Below, in pieces: positions 8,339 through 16,301 of a stretch of DNA of 64,000 bases. Under the pieces are notes generated by a model, which was not told where the DNA came from, did no database searches, and worked only from the letters and a program-made list of their open reading frames with translations. How positions within the stretch are numbered: position 1 is the first letter of the stretch; every line of letters starts with the position of its first letter. The stretch lies in contig CAVYXG010000005.1 in NCBI GenBank assembly GCA_963772375.1, positions 1,426,001-1,490,000 on the forward strand, read 5' to 3'. The position numbers were made by a program, and so were the translations under genes. The DNA is from DATBHM01 sp963772375 (GTDB lineage Bacteria; Actinomycetota; UBA4738; JACQTL01).

Positions 8339-8643
8339 GTGCGGGAGGGGTCGCTCGTGGACGAAGCGGTGGGCGAGGCCGAACACGCGATCGCGGCCCT
8401 GTACCGCGACGAGGGCGATCGCCTCTGGCACGCGATCTACGCGTCTCCCGCGGCCGTTCGATCACCGACGACGCCGTGGCCGAGGCGTTCGCGCAGTGCA
8501 TCCGTCGGGGTGACGCGGTGCGGTCGCCCCGCGACTGGGTGTGGGCGTTCCGAATCGCGGCAGGCGAACTGCGGGAATGTGGCCTGAACGGTACTTGGGT
8601 CGATCAACAGGACTCCCCGCGATCTGACACTTCGATGAACTGA
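8339..8643 (+). pseudogene. Remnant of an ECF-like sigma factor
   Basis: The first frame (8339 to about 8460) reads EAVGEAEHAIAALYRDEGDRLW then HAIYA, the start of an actinobacterial sigma-70-like protein. From about 8461 the continuation is in another frame: ITDDAVAEAFAQCIRRGDAV, then RSPRDWVWAFRIAAGELREC, ending at a TGA at 8641-8643. Together they give a recognisable region 2, but region 4 is missing and a few residues are lost at the junction (no Y-A-G/S turn, no Arg after VW). I call it a frameshifted, C-terminally truncated relic. An assembly error could explain the shift but not the missing region 4. Confidence 0.7.
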
Positions 8644-8663
8644 TCGGAGACGCGGCCGATGTC

Positions 8664-9439
8664 TCACCGTTGCGAAGCGGTGGGTCTGGGGTTCGGCTGC
8701 GAAGTTCCGTACGTGTCGAGCGCCACCTTCGGGATGTGATCGACGAAGTCGCGCAGCAATCCGAGCATGGACTGGATGCCGTCGAACTGGGCGTGCATTA
8801 TTGATCGGACGGCGAGCCAGTCTTCGGCCAATCCGAGATGGAAGAGGTACGGAGCGCCCGCCAGCAAGATCTGCATCATCCGTTGGTCGATCACGGTCGT
8901 CGCGAACAGGGGATCGTCGCTCACGACGTTGAAGCGGCGATTGAACTCCTCGACCTCGAACTGCACGTCGCGGAGCCCGATGCGGTCTTCGACGGCGGTG
9001 ACGACCGATTCATTGGTGAGGACAGGCACTTCCCGGGGAACGGCGAGGAGGTCACGACGCCGGTGAACGTGTGCACTCCTCTGACGCTTTCCTGGTCGAT
9101 CGAGTCGAAGTCGAACACCGCCACATCGATCCCGTTCCACTTACCCCGCAGGACGTTCCACACGGAACCTTGATCCCCCGGCCACATGTGATGGTCGCCG
9201 AGTCGTGGTTCGAGGCTGGTGATGTCCTTCTCGGCGAAGCTCAGGCCGAGCCGCGTGGCGGCCGACCGCATCGTTCGGGCTCGTTTCCGTTGCACCGAGT
9301 TGACGAGCGCGGTGGCGCCCCAGCAGAGCAGGCCGAGGAGCGTGAGGCCCACGACGAGGAGGACGATGGTCAGCCATGTCGGGAGGGGCCAGTCGCTCTC
9401 CGCAGGAACGAAACGGGCAAGGCGGACATCTTGCTTCAC
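8664..9439 (-). pseudogene. Frameshifted membrane protein of unknown family
   Basis: Transcription is leftward from a GTG at 9439. Residues 1 to about 130 (one transmembrane helix LTIVLLVVGLTLLGLLCWG, then IDVAVFDFDSIDQES and GVHTFTGVV) are in one frame. The rest (VPREVPVLTNESVV, GLRDVQFEVEEFNRRFNV, FATTVIDQRMMQILL) continues in a second frame to the stop at 8664. The frames meet around 9040-9055 and differ by a single base. The joined protein of about 255 residues looks like a known actinobacterial type with one helix and a cytoplasmic DUF3137-like domain. Whether this is a true mutation or a sequencing slip cannot be told from the sequence. Confidence 0.65.
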
Positions 9440-9557
9440 TCTACCCGGCGGGGAGTCGTCCGGTCCAGGGCGAGGTCAGCACGAAACCGACTCACCACGG
9501 GTTCGATGGACCGGTGTATTCCTGCACTCCCGTCAGCCCGGGGCGAGCACCTCCACA

Positions 9558-10091
9558 TCACCGCCCCGCGTCCGCTCCTCGAACACTCCATCGGCCGTTG
9601 CCGTTCCGGTCGTGGGCCTCCAGTTGCACGATGACGTCGAAGGACGTTCCGCCGGTTCCGGACAGCGCCAGTGTCCAGACGGACGATCCGGTGCCGGGGA
9701 GCGCGGGATCCGGTGAGGAGATCAGGGTACCCCGCCGGACGGAGCGGGATGCCCAGGTCCTGGACGTCCAGGGGCTTGGACAGCCGAAGGGCAACGCTGG
9801 CCACATCTCCCCTGGAGACCCGGTAGTCGAACGACACGTGCACCACGATCAGGACCTTGTTGGCTCCTGACGGGATGCGGCTCCGGGGTTGGAACGGGTT
9901 CCCACCCGACGCCGAACGACTGGTCGCCGCGCCCTGCCGTTCGCAGGAGAACGACCATGCCGAATGGCGGGACTGCGCCCCTTCGACCAGGAGCGTTCCC
10001 GGGGGAACCGGCCCGGCCCGGCGGAGGTCGGTCCGGAGAGGGCGAGCGCGAACAGGCCGATGGTGGCCGTCGCGATCCATCGATTGCGCAT
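9558..10091 (-). pseudogene. Decayed secreted protein
   Basis: The leftward ATG at 10091 is preceded by a near-ideal GAAGGAGGAGGAAC site and encodes a clear signal peptide (MRNRWIATATIGLFALALSG, cleavage after PTSA). The frame then changes near 10015-10025 to a frame with VPPGTLLVEGAQS and later KVLIVVHVSFDYRVSRGDVA. It changes again near 9715 to one reading SSPDPALPGTGSSVWTLALS, GTGGTSFDVIVQLEAHDRNG and a stop at 9558. At least two shifts are needed to join an exported protein of about 175 residues. The intact expression signals and secretion leader in front of a broken body suggest recent inactivation. No family was recognised. Confidence 0.55.
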
Positions 10092-10183
10092 GTCCGTTCC
10101 TCCTCCTTCGGGCGACCGACTCACCGTAGGCAGGCGGAAGGCCCCGACGCGCGGCGGGCCGACCCGGGTACAGTTCGGCCTCG

Positions 10184-11449
10184 ATGAAGGTCCTCGTCGT
10201 CGGGCAGGGGGGGCGGGAGCACGCGCTCGCGTGGAAGCTCGCCCAGAACCCCACCATCGACCGGCTGTTCGCCGCGCCGGGCAACGCCGGCATCGCGAAC
10301 GTGGCCACCTGTGAGCCGATCGCCGCGGCCGACGTGCCCGGCCTGGCGGAGTTCGCGGAGCGGGAAGGGATCGACCTCACCGTGGTCGGCCCCGAGGCGC
10401 CGCTCGTCGCCGGGATCGCCGACGAGTTCACCGAACGGGGCCTGACGATCTTCGGTCCGGACCGCGAGGCCGCGAAGCTCGAGGGATCGAAGTCGTGGGC
10501 CAAGGACCTGTGCCGCCGGCACGGCATCCCGGCCGGTCGCTCGCAGGGGTTCACGGACGCGCAGGCCGCGATGGCGTTCATGAACGAGCTGGGCCCGCCG
10601 TACGTCGTGAAGGCCGACGGGCTGGCGGCCGGCAAGGGCGTGACCGTCACCCGGGACCGCGAGGAGGCCGAACTGGCCGTCGAGGCGTGCCTCCTCCAGC
10701 GGCCCGGCGACCCAGTGCAGCGCGTCGTCGTGATCGAGCAGTTCCTCGAGGGACGCGAGGTCAGCGCCATCGCGCTCACCGATGGCCGCACGGTGCTGCC
10801 GCTGGCGTTCTCGCAGGACTTCAAGCGGATCGGCGAGGGCGGCACCGGGCTGAACACCGGCGGCATGGGTGCCTACTCGCCGGTGCCGTTCATCGACGAC
10901 ACCACCAGGGACGCCATCGTCGGCGGCATCCTCGAGCGGACCGTGCAGGCCCTCGCCGCCGACGGCGTCCGGTACCACGGCGTGATCTACGCTGGCATCA
11001 TGCTCACGGCCGAGGGGCCGCTGGTGCTGGAGTTCAACTGCCGGTTCGGCGATCCCGAGACCGAGGCGGTGTTGCCGCGGTTCCGGAGCGACCTGGGCGA
11101 GGTGCTGCTGGCCTCCGTCGAGGGGAACCTGGCGAACTACCGGGCCGAATGGACCGACGAGGCGTGCGTGACGGTCGTGCTGGCCTCGGAGGGCTACCCG
11201 AACGATCCCAAGACCGGCCAGGAGATCCACGGGTTGGCCGACGCCGCGACGATGGACGGCGTCCACGTGTTCCATGCGGGGACGGTCGCCCGGGACGGTA
11301 AAGTGCTCACGGCCGGCGGGAGGGTGCTGACCGTTTCGGCGCTCGGCGCCTCCCTGGAGGACGCCCGCGGCCTCGCGTACGAGGCCTGCGGACGGATCTC
11401 GTTCGACGGGATGCAGGTCCGGCGCGACGTCGCGCTGGGTGTGGGATGA
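10184..11449 (+). CDS. purD: Phosphoribosylamine-glycine ligase (GAR synthetase)
   Basis: This 421-residue enzyme couples phosphoribosylamine with glycine using ATP, the second step of de novo purine synthesis. The N-terminal dinucleotide-like motif VLVVGQGGREHALAWKL and the GNAGIAN loop are intact. The ATP-grasp part shows PYVVKADGLAAGKGVTV (about 139-155), LNTGGMGAYSP (about 223-233) and LEFNCRFGDPETE (about 283-295). The length matches single-domain bacterial PurD. It is the first intact gene after the decayed patch and is followed 36 bases later by purE. Confidence 0.97.
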   Translation: MKVLVVGQGGREHALAWKLAQNPTIDRLFAAPGNAGIANVATCEPIAAADVPGLAEFAEREGIDLTVVGPEAPLVAGIADEFTERGLTIFGPDREAAKLEGSKSWAKDLCRRHGIPAGRSQGFTDAQAAMAFMNELGPPYVVKADGLAAGKGVTVTRDREEAELAVEACLLQRPGDPVQRVVVIEQFLEGREVSAIALTDGRTVLPLAFSQDFKRIGEGGTGLNTGGMGAYSPVPFIDDTTRDAIVGGILERTVQALAADGVRYHGVIYAGIMLTAEGPLVLEFNCRFGDPETEAVLPRFRSDLGEVLLASVEGNLANYRAEWTDEACVTVVLASEGYPNDPKTGQEIHGLADAATMDGVHVFHAGTVARDGKVLTAGGRVLTVSALGASLEDARGLAYEACGRISFDGMQVRRDVALGVG

Positions 11450-11485
11450 ACCGGACGGCGATCCGGTTCCGGAGGAACGAGCACG

Positions 11486-11965
11486 GTGGCTGAGGAGGGA
11501 CCGAGCCCGCTGGTGGGGATCCTGACCGGGTCCGCCTCCGACCTCCCCGTGATCCAGCAGACCGGCACGATCCTGGACAAGCTCGAGATCCCGAACGAGA
11601 TCCAGGTCATCTCCGCGCACCGCAACCCCGACCAGGTCGACGAGTACGCGCGCGTGGCCGAGGACCGCGGCATGAAGGTCATCATCTGCGGCGCCGGCCT
11701 GGCGGCGCACCTGGCCGGTGCGGTCGCAGCGCGGACGGTGCTGCCGGTGATCGGGGTTCCGATCTGGTCGAAGTACACCGCCGGCATGGACTCGCTGCTG
11801 TCGACCGTCCAGATGCCGCGTGGCGTGCCGGTCGCCACCGTCGCCATCGACGGCGCGACCAACGCGGCCATCCTCGCCGCCCAGATCATCGGCGTGGGCG
11901 ACGAGGAGGTCCGGCGACGCCTGCGCAAGTTCAAGGAAGACCTGGCGGAGGGCCTCAAGCTGTGA
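11486..11965 (+). CDS. purE: N5-carboxyaminoimidazole ribonucleotide mutase
   Basis: This 159-residue protein starts at a GTG behind CCGGAGGAACG. Class I PurE moves the carboxyl group of N5-CAIR to give CAIR. The phosphate-binding GSASDLPVI, the SAHRNP segment with its His, and the AAHLAGAVAA and LPVIGVP core strands are present, as is SLLSTVQMPRGVPVATV. Two conserved spots differ from common PurE: HRTP reads HRNP, and the usual GGAAHLPGM reads GLAAHLAGA. No purK (the ATP-dependent partner making N5-CAIR) is adjacent. It lies between purD and purB. Confidence 0.93.
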   Translation: MAEEGPSPLVGILTGSASDLPVIQQTGTILDKLEIPNEIQVISAHRNPDQVDEYARVAEDRGMKVIICGAGLAAHLAGAVAARTVLPVIGVPIWSKYTAGMDSLLSTVQMPRGVPVATVAIDGATNAAILAAQIIGVGDEEVRRRLRKFKEDLAEGLKL

Positions 11966-12035
11966 CCGGTCGGCGGGAGGCCCGGTCCTCGGTCTTCCCC
12001 CGATCCGCATGCATCCGTCCCGGGGAGCCGCCGCC

Positions 12036-13343
12036 GTGATCCCGCGCTACTCACTTCCCGAGATGGCGGGCGTGTGGTCCGACGAGGCCCGCCTCCGCCA
12101 CTGGCTCCGCATCGAGATCCTGGCCTGCGAGGCATGGACGCGGCTCGGGCGCATCCCCGAGGCCGACATGGCCGCGATCCGGTCGAAGGCGTCGTTCGAC
12201 ATGGCGAAGGTCGCCGAGGTCGAACGCGTGACGAACCACGACGTGGCCGCCTTCGTGCAGGTCGTCGGGGAGTCGATCGGGCCCCAGGGGCGTTGGGTGC
12301 ACTTCGGGATGACGTCGTCGGACCTGCTCGACACCGCGCTGGGACTGCAGCTCCGGGAGGCCGCGGACCTGCTGCTGGCCCGGCTGAAACGGCTGATGGC
12401 CGTCGTCCGGGCTCGGGCGCTGGAGCACCGGGCCTCGGTGATGATGGGCCGGACCCACGGCGTGCACGCCGAACCGACCACGTTCGGCCACAAGCTGGCG
12501 CTGTGGACGTTCGAGCTCGACCGCGACCGCGAGCGGCTCCGGCGCGCCCGCGAGGTGGTGAGCGTCGGAAAGATCTCCGGCGTGGTGGGGACGTACGCCA
12601 AGGTCGACCCCCGCGTCGAGGAGTTCGTGTGCGCGGAGCTCGGCCTGCGGCCCGCGGAGGCGTCGTCGCAGATCCTCCAGCGCGACCGCCACGCGGAGTT
12701 CATGACGGTGCTCGCCATCACAGCGGCGTCGCTCGAGAAGTTCGCGACGGAGATCCGCCACCTCCAGCGCACCGAGGTCCGAGAGGTGGAGGAACCGTTC
12801 GCCGCCGGCCAGAAGGGCTCGTCCGCGATGCCCCACAAGCGGAACCCCATCATCTGCGAACGAATCTGCGGACTGGCCCGGGTGATCCGGGGGAACGTCG
12901 TTCCGGCATTGGAGAACGTCGCCCTGTGGCACGAGCGCGACATCTCACACTCGTCCGCGGAGCGAGTGATCCTGCCCGACTCGACGATCGGTCTGCACTA
13001 CCTGCTGCATCTGTTCACCGGGGTGATGGAGGGCCTGCGGGTGTTCCCCGAGCGAATGCGGCAGAACCTCGACCTGGGCGGCGGGCTGGCGTTCTCGCAG
13101 GGAGTGCTGCTCGCGCTGATCGGCACCGGACTGTCCCGCGACGAGGCGTACGGGATCGTGCAGCGGGCGGCGGCCGCCGCGTGGGACGAGGGCGGCGACT
13201 TCCAGGACGCGCTGCTCCAGGACAACGACGTCAAGGTCCGGCTGTCGCCGCAGGTGTTCGAGTCGCTGTTCGATCCGACGGAGTCCGTGAAGAACCTCGA
13301 CGCCGTGTTCGACCGACTGGAGAAGCTCGAGATCGCGGGGTGA
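12036..13343 (+). CDS. purB: Adenylosuccinate lyase
   Basis: This 435-residue enzyme is a fumarase/aspartase-superfamily lyase acting twice in purine synthesis (SAICAR to AICAR, adenylosuccinate to AMP). Conserved pieces include the N-terminal RYSLPEMAGVWSDEARLRHW, the TSSDLLDTALGLQL region, MGRTHGVHAEPTTFGHKLA with the catalytic-region His, and the signature loop GSSAMPHKRNP (about residues 262-272). The GTG at 12036 has a GGGGAG run at proper distance; an ATG 27 bases upstream lacks one. Only 7 bases separate its stop from the chosen purC start. Confidence 0.96.
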   Translation: MIPRYSLPEMAGVWSDEARLRHWLRIEILACEAWTRLGRIPEADMAAIRSKASFDMAKVAEVERVTNHDVAAFVQVVGESIGPQGRWVHFGMTSSDLLDTALGLQLREAADLLLARLKRLMAVVRARALEHRASVMMGRTHGVHAEPTTFGHKLALWTFELDRDRERLRRAREVVSVGKISGVVGTYAKVDPRVEEFVCAELGLRPAEASSQILQRDRHAEFMTVLAITAASLEKFATEIRHLQRTEVREVEEPFAAGQKGSSAMPHKRNPIICERICGLARVIRGNVVPALENVALWHERDISHSSAERVILPDSTIGLHYLLHLFTGVMEGLRVFPERMRQNLDLGGGLAFSQGVLLALIGTGLSRDEAYGIVQRAAAAAWDEGGDFQDALLQDNDVKVRLSPQVFESLFDPTESVKNLDAVFDRLEKLEIAG

Positions 13344-13350
13344 TCTGCTC

Positions 13351-14241
13351 GTGGGAGTGATGGCGGAGCTGCACGGTCGCGGCAAGGTTCGCGACATCTA
13401 CGAGGCGGGAGACGACCTGCTGATGGTGGCGAGCGACCGCATCAGCGCGTTCGACTCGGTCCTGCCGACCGACATCCCGGACAAGGGGCGCGTGCTGACC
13501 GCGCTCACGCTGTTCTGGCTGGACCGGACGTCCGACATCGTGCCGAACCACCTGATCACGGCGGACGCGCACGAGTTCCCGGCGCCGTTCACCGGCGACC
13601 CGGAGCTCGCCGGGCGGGCGATGCTCGTGAAGCGGGCCGACATGGTCCCCGTCGAATGCGTGGCGCGCGGGTACCTGAGCGGGTCGGGGTGGAAGGAGTA
13701 CCGGTCGTCGCGGTCGGTGTGCGGCGTGGAGCTGCCCCAGGGCCTCGTCGAGTCCGACCGCCTGCCCGAGCCCATCTTCACGCCGGCCACCAAGGCCGAG
13801 TCCGGCCACGACGAGAACATCTCGCTGGAACGCGCTGGGGAGCTGATCGGGGAGGGCCTGGCACAACGCCTGAAGGAGCTGACGATCGCCGTGTACGAGC
13901 GCGGCGCGTCGGTCGCCCGCGAGCGGGGGATCATCGTCGCGGACACGAAGTTCGAGTTCGGGTTCGCGGGCGGCGAGCTGATCCTGTGCGACGAGGTGTT
14001 GACGCCCGACTCGTCGCGCTTCTGGCCGGAGGACTCCTACTCGCCCGGCGGGGCGCAGCCGTCGTTCGACAAGCAGTACGTTCGCGACTGGCTCGATGCG
14101 AGCGGGTGGGACCACGAGCCCCCGGCGCCCGAGCTCCCCGCCGAGGTCGCCGAACAGACCGCAGCGCGGTACCGCGAGGCGTACGAGCGCATCACCGGCG
14201 AGCCTTGGTCTGACTACATGGCCAGGATGGGCGCCGCGTGA
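13351..14241 (+). CDS. purC: SAICAR synthetase
   Basis: The protein has about 296 residues. The enzyme ligates aspartate to CAIR with ATP. Visible motifs are GRGKVRDIYEAGDDLLMV, ASDRISAFDSVLPTDIPDKG and VECVARGYLSGSGWKEY. Later come PIFTPATKAESGHDENIS, DTKFEFG and LCDEVLTPDSSRFWP. This longer form with the PIFTPATKA block is the yeast/actinobacterial type. Possible starts are GTG 13351, GTG 13357 and ATG 13360; I keep 13351 because a GGGGTGA run sits upstream at proper spacing. The stop overlaps the purS start by 4 bases. Confidence 0.95.
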   Translation: MGVMAELHGRGKVRDIYEAGDDLLMVASDRISAFDSVLPTDIPDKGRVLTALTLFWLDRTSDIVPNHLITADAHEFPAPFTGDPELAGRAMLVKRADMVPVECVARGYLSGSGWKEYRSSRSVCGVELPQGLVESDRLPEPIFTPATKAESGHDENISLERAGELIGEGLAQRLKELTIAVYERGASVARERGIIVADTKFEFGFAGGELILCDEVLTPDSSRFWPEDSYSPGGAQPSFDKQYVRDWLDASGWDHEPPAPELPAEVAEQTAARYREAYERITGEPWSDYMARMGAA

Positions 14242-14522
14242 GGCTCCACGTCGAGGTCGTCGTCCGGCTGAAGGAGGGGCTGCTCGACCCGCAGGGGAAG
14301 GCGATCGAGGATGCCCTGCCGCACATGGGCTGGACGAACGTCTCCGACGTCCGCGTGGGCAAGCACATCGAGCTGACGGTCGAGGCCGACGACCTCGAAG
14401 CTGCGCGCTCGCAGGTCGAGGAGATCGGGAACCGCCTCCTGGCGAACCCGGTCATCGAGACCGTCGAGGTCCGGTTGCGGGACGACGATCGCGGCGAGGT
14501 TGGGGAGGCGGTTCGCGGATGA
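14238..14522 (+). CDS. purS: FGAM synthase subunit PurS
   Basis: This 94-residue protein starts with a GTG overlapping the purC stop (GTGA). PurS bridges PurQ and PurL in the three-part formylglycinamidine ribonucleotide synthase. It shows the family pattern of strand VEVVVRLKEGLLDPQGKAIE, helix ALPHMGWTNVSDVRVGKHIE and a ferredoxin-like second half ending NPVIETVEVRL. Its stop overlaps the purQ ATG. Confidence 0.95.
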   Translation: MRLHVEVVVRLKEGLLDPQGKAIEDALPHMGWTNVSDVRVGKHIELTVEADDLEAARSQVEEIGNRLLANPVIETVEVRLRDDDRGEVGEAVRG

Positions 14523-15223
14523 GGCCGCGCGTCGGCGTGGTCACGTTCCCGGGCTCCCTCGACGATCGGGATGCGCTTCGGGCGGTCAAGGCCATGGGCG
14601 GCGAACCCGTCCCCGTGTGGCACGGCGACGCGAGCCTGCCGCCGCTCGACGCGGTGATCCTGCCCGGTGGGTTCTCTTACGGCGACTACCTCCGGACCGG
14701 GGCGATCGCGCGCTTTGCCACGGTCATGCGCTCGGTCCGGGACTTCGCGCACGTCGGTGGCCCGGTGGTGGGCATCTGCAACGGGTTCCAGATCCTGTGC
14801 GAGGCGGGGCTGCTGCAGGGGGCGCTGATCCGCAACCGCTCGCTTCGGTTCGTGTGCCGGGTGGTGAACCTTCGCGTCGAGACCTCGCTCAGCGTGCTCA
14901 CGTCGGGTCTGGTGCCTGGCGAGCTGCTGCGCATCCCGATCAAGCACGGCGAGGGGCAGTTCACGGCCGGCGCCGACGAGCTGAACCGGATCGAGGACGG
15001 GGGCCTGGTGGTGTTCCGCTACACCGATCCCAAGGGCGAGGCGGACGACGCCTCCAACCCGAACGGCGCGGCGAACGCGATCGCGGGCCTCCGAAACGAC
15101 AAGGGCAACGTGGTCGGTCTCATGCCCCACCCGGAGCACGCCGTCGACCCCGACACCGGCCCGACGGGCGGCCAGCCGCTGTTCCACTCGCTGCTGGAAC
15201 GGGCGCTCGAACGCCTCGGCTGA
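14519..15223 (+). CDS. purQ: FGAM synthase glutaminase subunit PurQ
   Basis: This 234-residue class I glutamine amidotransferase supplies ammonia to PurL. The oxyanion strand LPGGFSYGDYLRTGAIAR, the nucleophile elbow VGICNGFQILCEAGLL (Cys near residue 86) and the C-terminal MPHPEHA with the catalytic His and Glu are all present. The ATG overlaps the purS stop, so PurS and PurQ are translationally coupled. purL follows only after two reverse-strand genes, an unusual split of this complex. Confidence 0.96.
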   Translation: MRPRVGVVTFPGSLDDRDALRAVKAMGGEPVPVWHGDASLPPLDAVILPGGFSYGDYLRTGAIARFATVMRSVRDFAHVGGPVVGICNGFQILCEAGLLQGALIRNRSLRFVCRVVNLRVETSLSVLTSGLVPGELLRIPIKHGEGQFTAGADELNRIEDGGLVVFRYTDPKGEADDASNPNGAANAIAGLRNDKGNVVGLMPHPEHAVDPDTGPTGGQPLFHSLLERALERLG

Positions 15224-15236
15224 CCGCGCCCGACGC

Positions 15237-15614
15237 TCAGCCCGCGAGGCCGTTGCCCGGCGGGAGCCCGGGGATCTCGAGCTCCCAGCGGGGCCCGGCG
15301 GAGCGCTCGACGCGGAGGTTGGGGACCAGGTCCGCCACGCGAGATCGTTCCATCAGCAGCCGGGGCAACCCCGACGCATCGCGGAGCACGAGCGTGCCCC
15401 GGACCCAGGCCGCCAGCCCGATCAGCGCGTCGAGGCCCTGGCCGTCCATGTACCGCAACCCGGCGAGGTCCAGCAGCAGGTCGCCACGCTGGCTGCGGGC
15501 CATTGGGACGAGCAGCTCGCGCACCCGCACGGCGCTCGCCACGTCGAGCGTCCCTCCGAGCGCGAGCAGGGGAGGAGGTCCTGGGGAACGAACGTCGACC
15601 TCGAGCGTCGGCAG
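15237..15614 (-). CDS. STAS-domain protein lacking the phospho-serine
   Basis: This is a small STAS (anti-sigma-factor antagonist type) protein. An in-frame GTG at 15542 gives 101 residues. However, the first STAS strand and the G-T-L-D turn (TLEVDVRSP, LLALGGTLDVASAV) are encoded upstream in the same frame, back to a stop at about 15627-15629. The only start-like codon with a ribosome site there is a CTG at 15614, 6 bases after GGGAGG, giving about 125 residues. The motif that in SpoIIAA reads F-M-D-S-S-G-L reads YMDGQGLDAL here, so the usual phosphorylated Ser is Gly. No kinase or sigma partner is nearby. Confidence 0.7.
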   Translation of the reverse strand: MPTLEVDVRSPGPPPLLALGGTLDVASAVRVRELLVPMARSQRGDLLLDLAGLRYMDGQGLDALIGLAAWVRGTLVLRDASGLPRLLMERSRVADLVPNLRVERSAGPRWELEIPGLPPGNGLAG

Positions 15615-15720
15615 GGGGCGCCTCCCTCAGTGGGTTGGGGGCTCCGACAGACCAAGCCTAGGAGACGGTGCGGATTCGGGCCAGGGTCACTTATGGCCTA
15701 TTCCGGACGAATGGCGTTCG

Positions 15721-16209
15721 TCAGGCTCCCGACTTCGTCCGCGTGCGGAGCCCGCGTTCGGGATCCCACATCGAGACCGTCTCCCGCTCGTCGGCGAACG
15801 ACAGCACGGCCGCCCGCTCCACGTCGAGGGCGAACAGGTGGAAGTTCGGCTCATCGGGCGCCCAGTCGATGCGCGCCCGGATGGCCTCCCGGAACGCCTC
15901 GCGGTCGTCGGGGTCGGAGACGTCCACTCCTCGGCCCGCGAGCTTGATGTCGGGCTGCGTGGCGTGGCGGTCCGCCTGAACGCTGTGCACGACCAGCGGG
16001 CTGCCCCGGAGGAGGTCGAGCGCCTTCGGCGAACGCCACATCATGCCCATCACCAGGTCGTCGCCCACGAAGTCGAGCTCACACGGGCTGATCCGGGGCC
16101 AGCCGTCCCGGGTGAGGGTTCCCAGCAGCACGAGCTCGTCGCGGACGAACCGCTCCCTGGCCGGAACGGCGATCTCGGGGCAGGCATCGGTGAACTCGTT
16201 CCAGCGCAC
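15721..16209 (-). CDS. Pyridoxamine-5'-phosphate-oxidase-like (PPOX fold) protein
   Basis: This 162-residue protein has a split-barrel flavin/F420-binding fold. The order is an N-terminal helix (MRWNEFTDACPEIA), strands around LVLLGTLTRDGWPRISPCE and LVMGMMWRSPKALDLLR, and a C-terminal part with FHLFALDVERAAVLSF. The PRISP turn and the SPKALDLLR helix are typical of the PPOX family. Such proteins use FMN, F420 or heme; the cofactor cannot be read here. It is transcribed opposite to the purine genes, between purQ and purL. Confidence 0.8.
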   Translation of the reverse strand: MRWNEFTDACPEIAVPARERFVRDELVLLGTLTRDGWPRISPCELDFVGDDLVMGMMWRSPKALDLLRGSPLVVHSVQADRHATQPDIKLAGRGVDVSDPDDREAFREAIRARIDWAPDEPNFHLFALDVERAAVLSFADERETVSMWDPERGLRTRTKSGA

Positions 16210-16301
16210 GGCAGCCTCCTCCGGTCGATCCGGCGCCGACTATCCTTCAGGCCGGACATGACCCTACCCGCGCCCACCGACACGTCCGACGGGGCCCGCT
16301 G

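Noticed and set aside
8664..9439. Programmed frameshift in the membrane protein gene
   Set aside because: No slippery heptamer or SD-like run is visible at the junction, and the neighbouring genes are also broken; decay or error is simpler.
12009..12035. ATG at 12009 as the purB start
   Set aside because: No ribosome-binding site precedes it and the extra residues do not fit the purB N-terminus; the GTG at 12036 is better placed.
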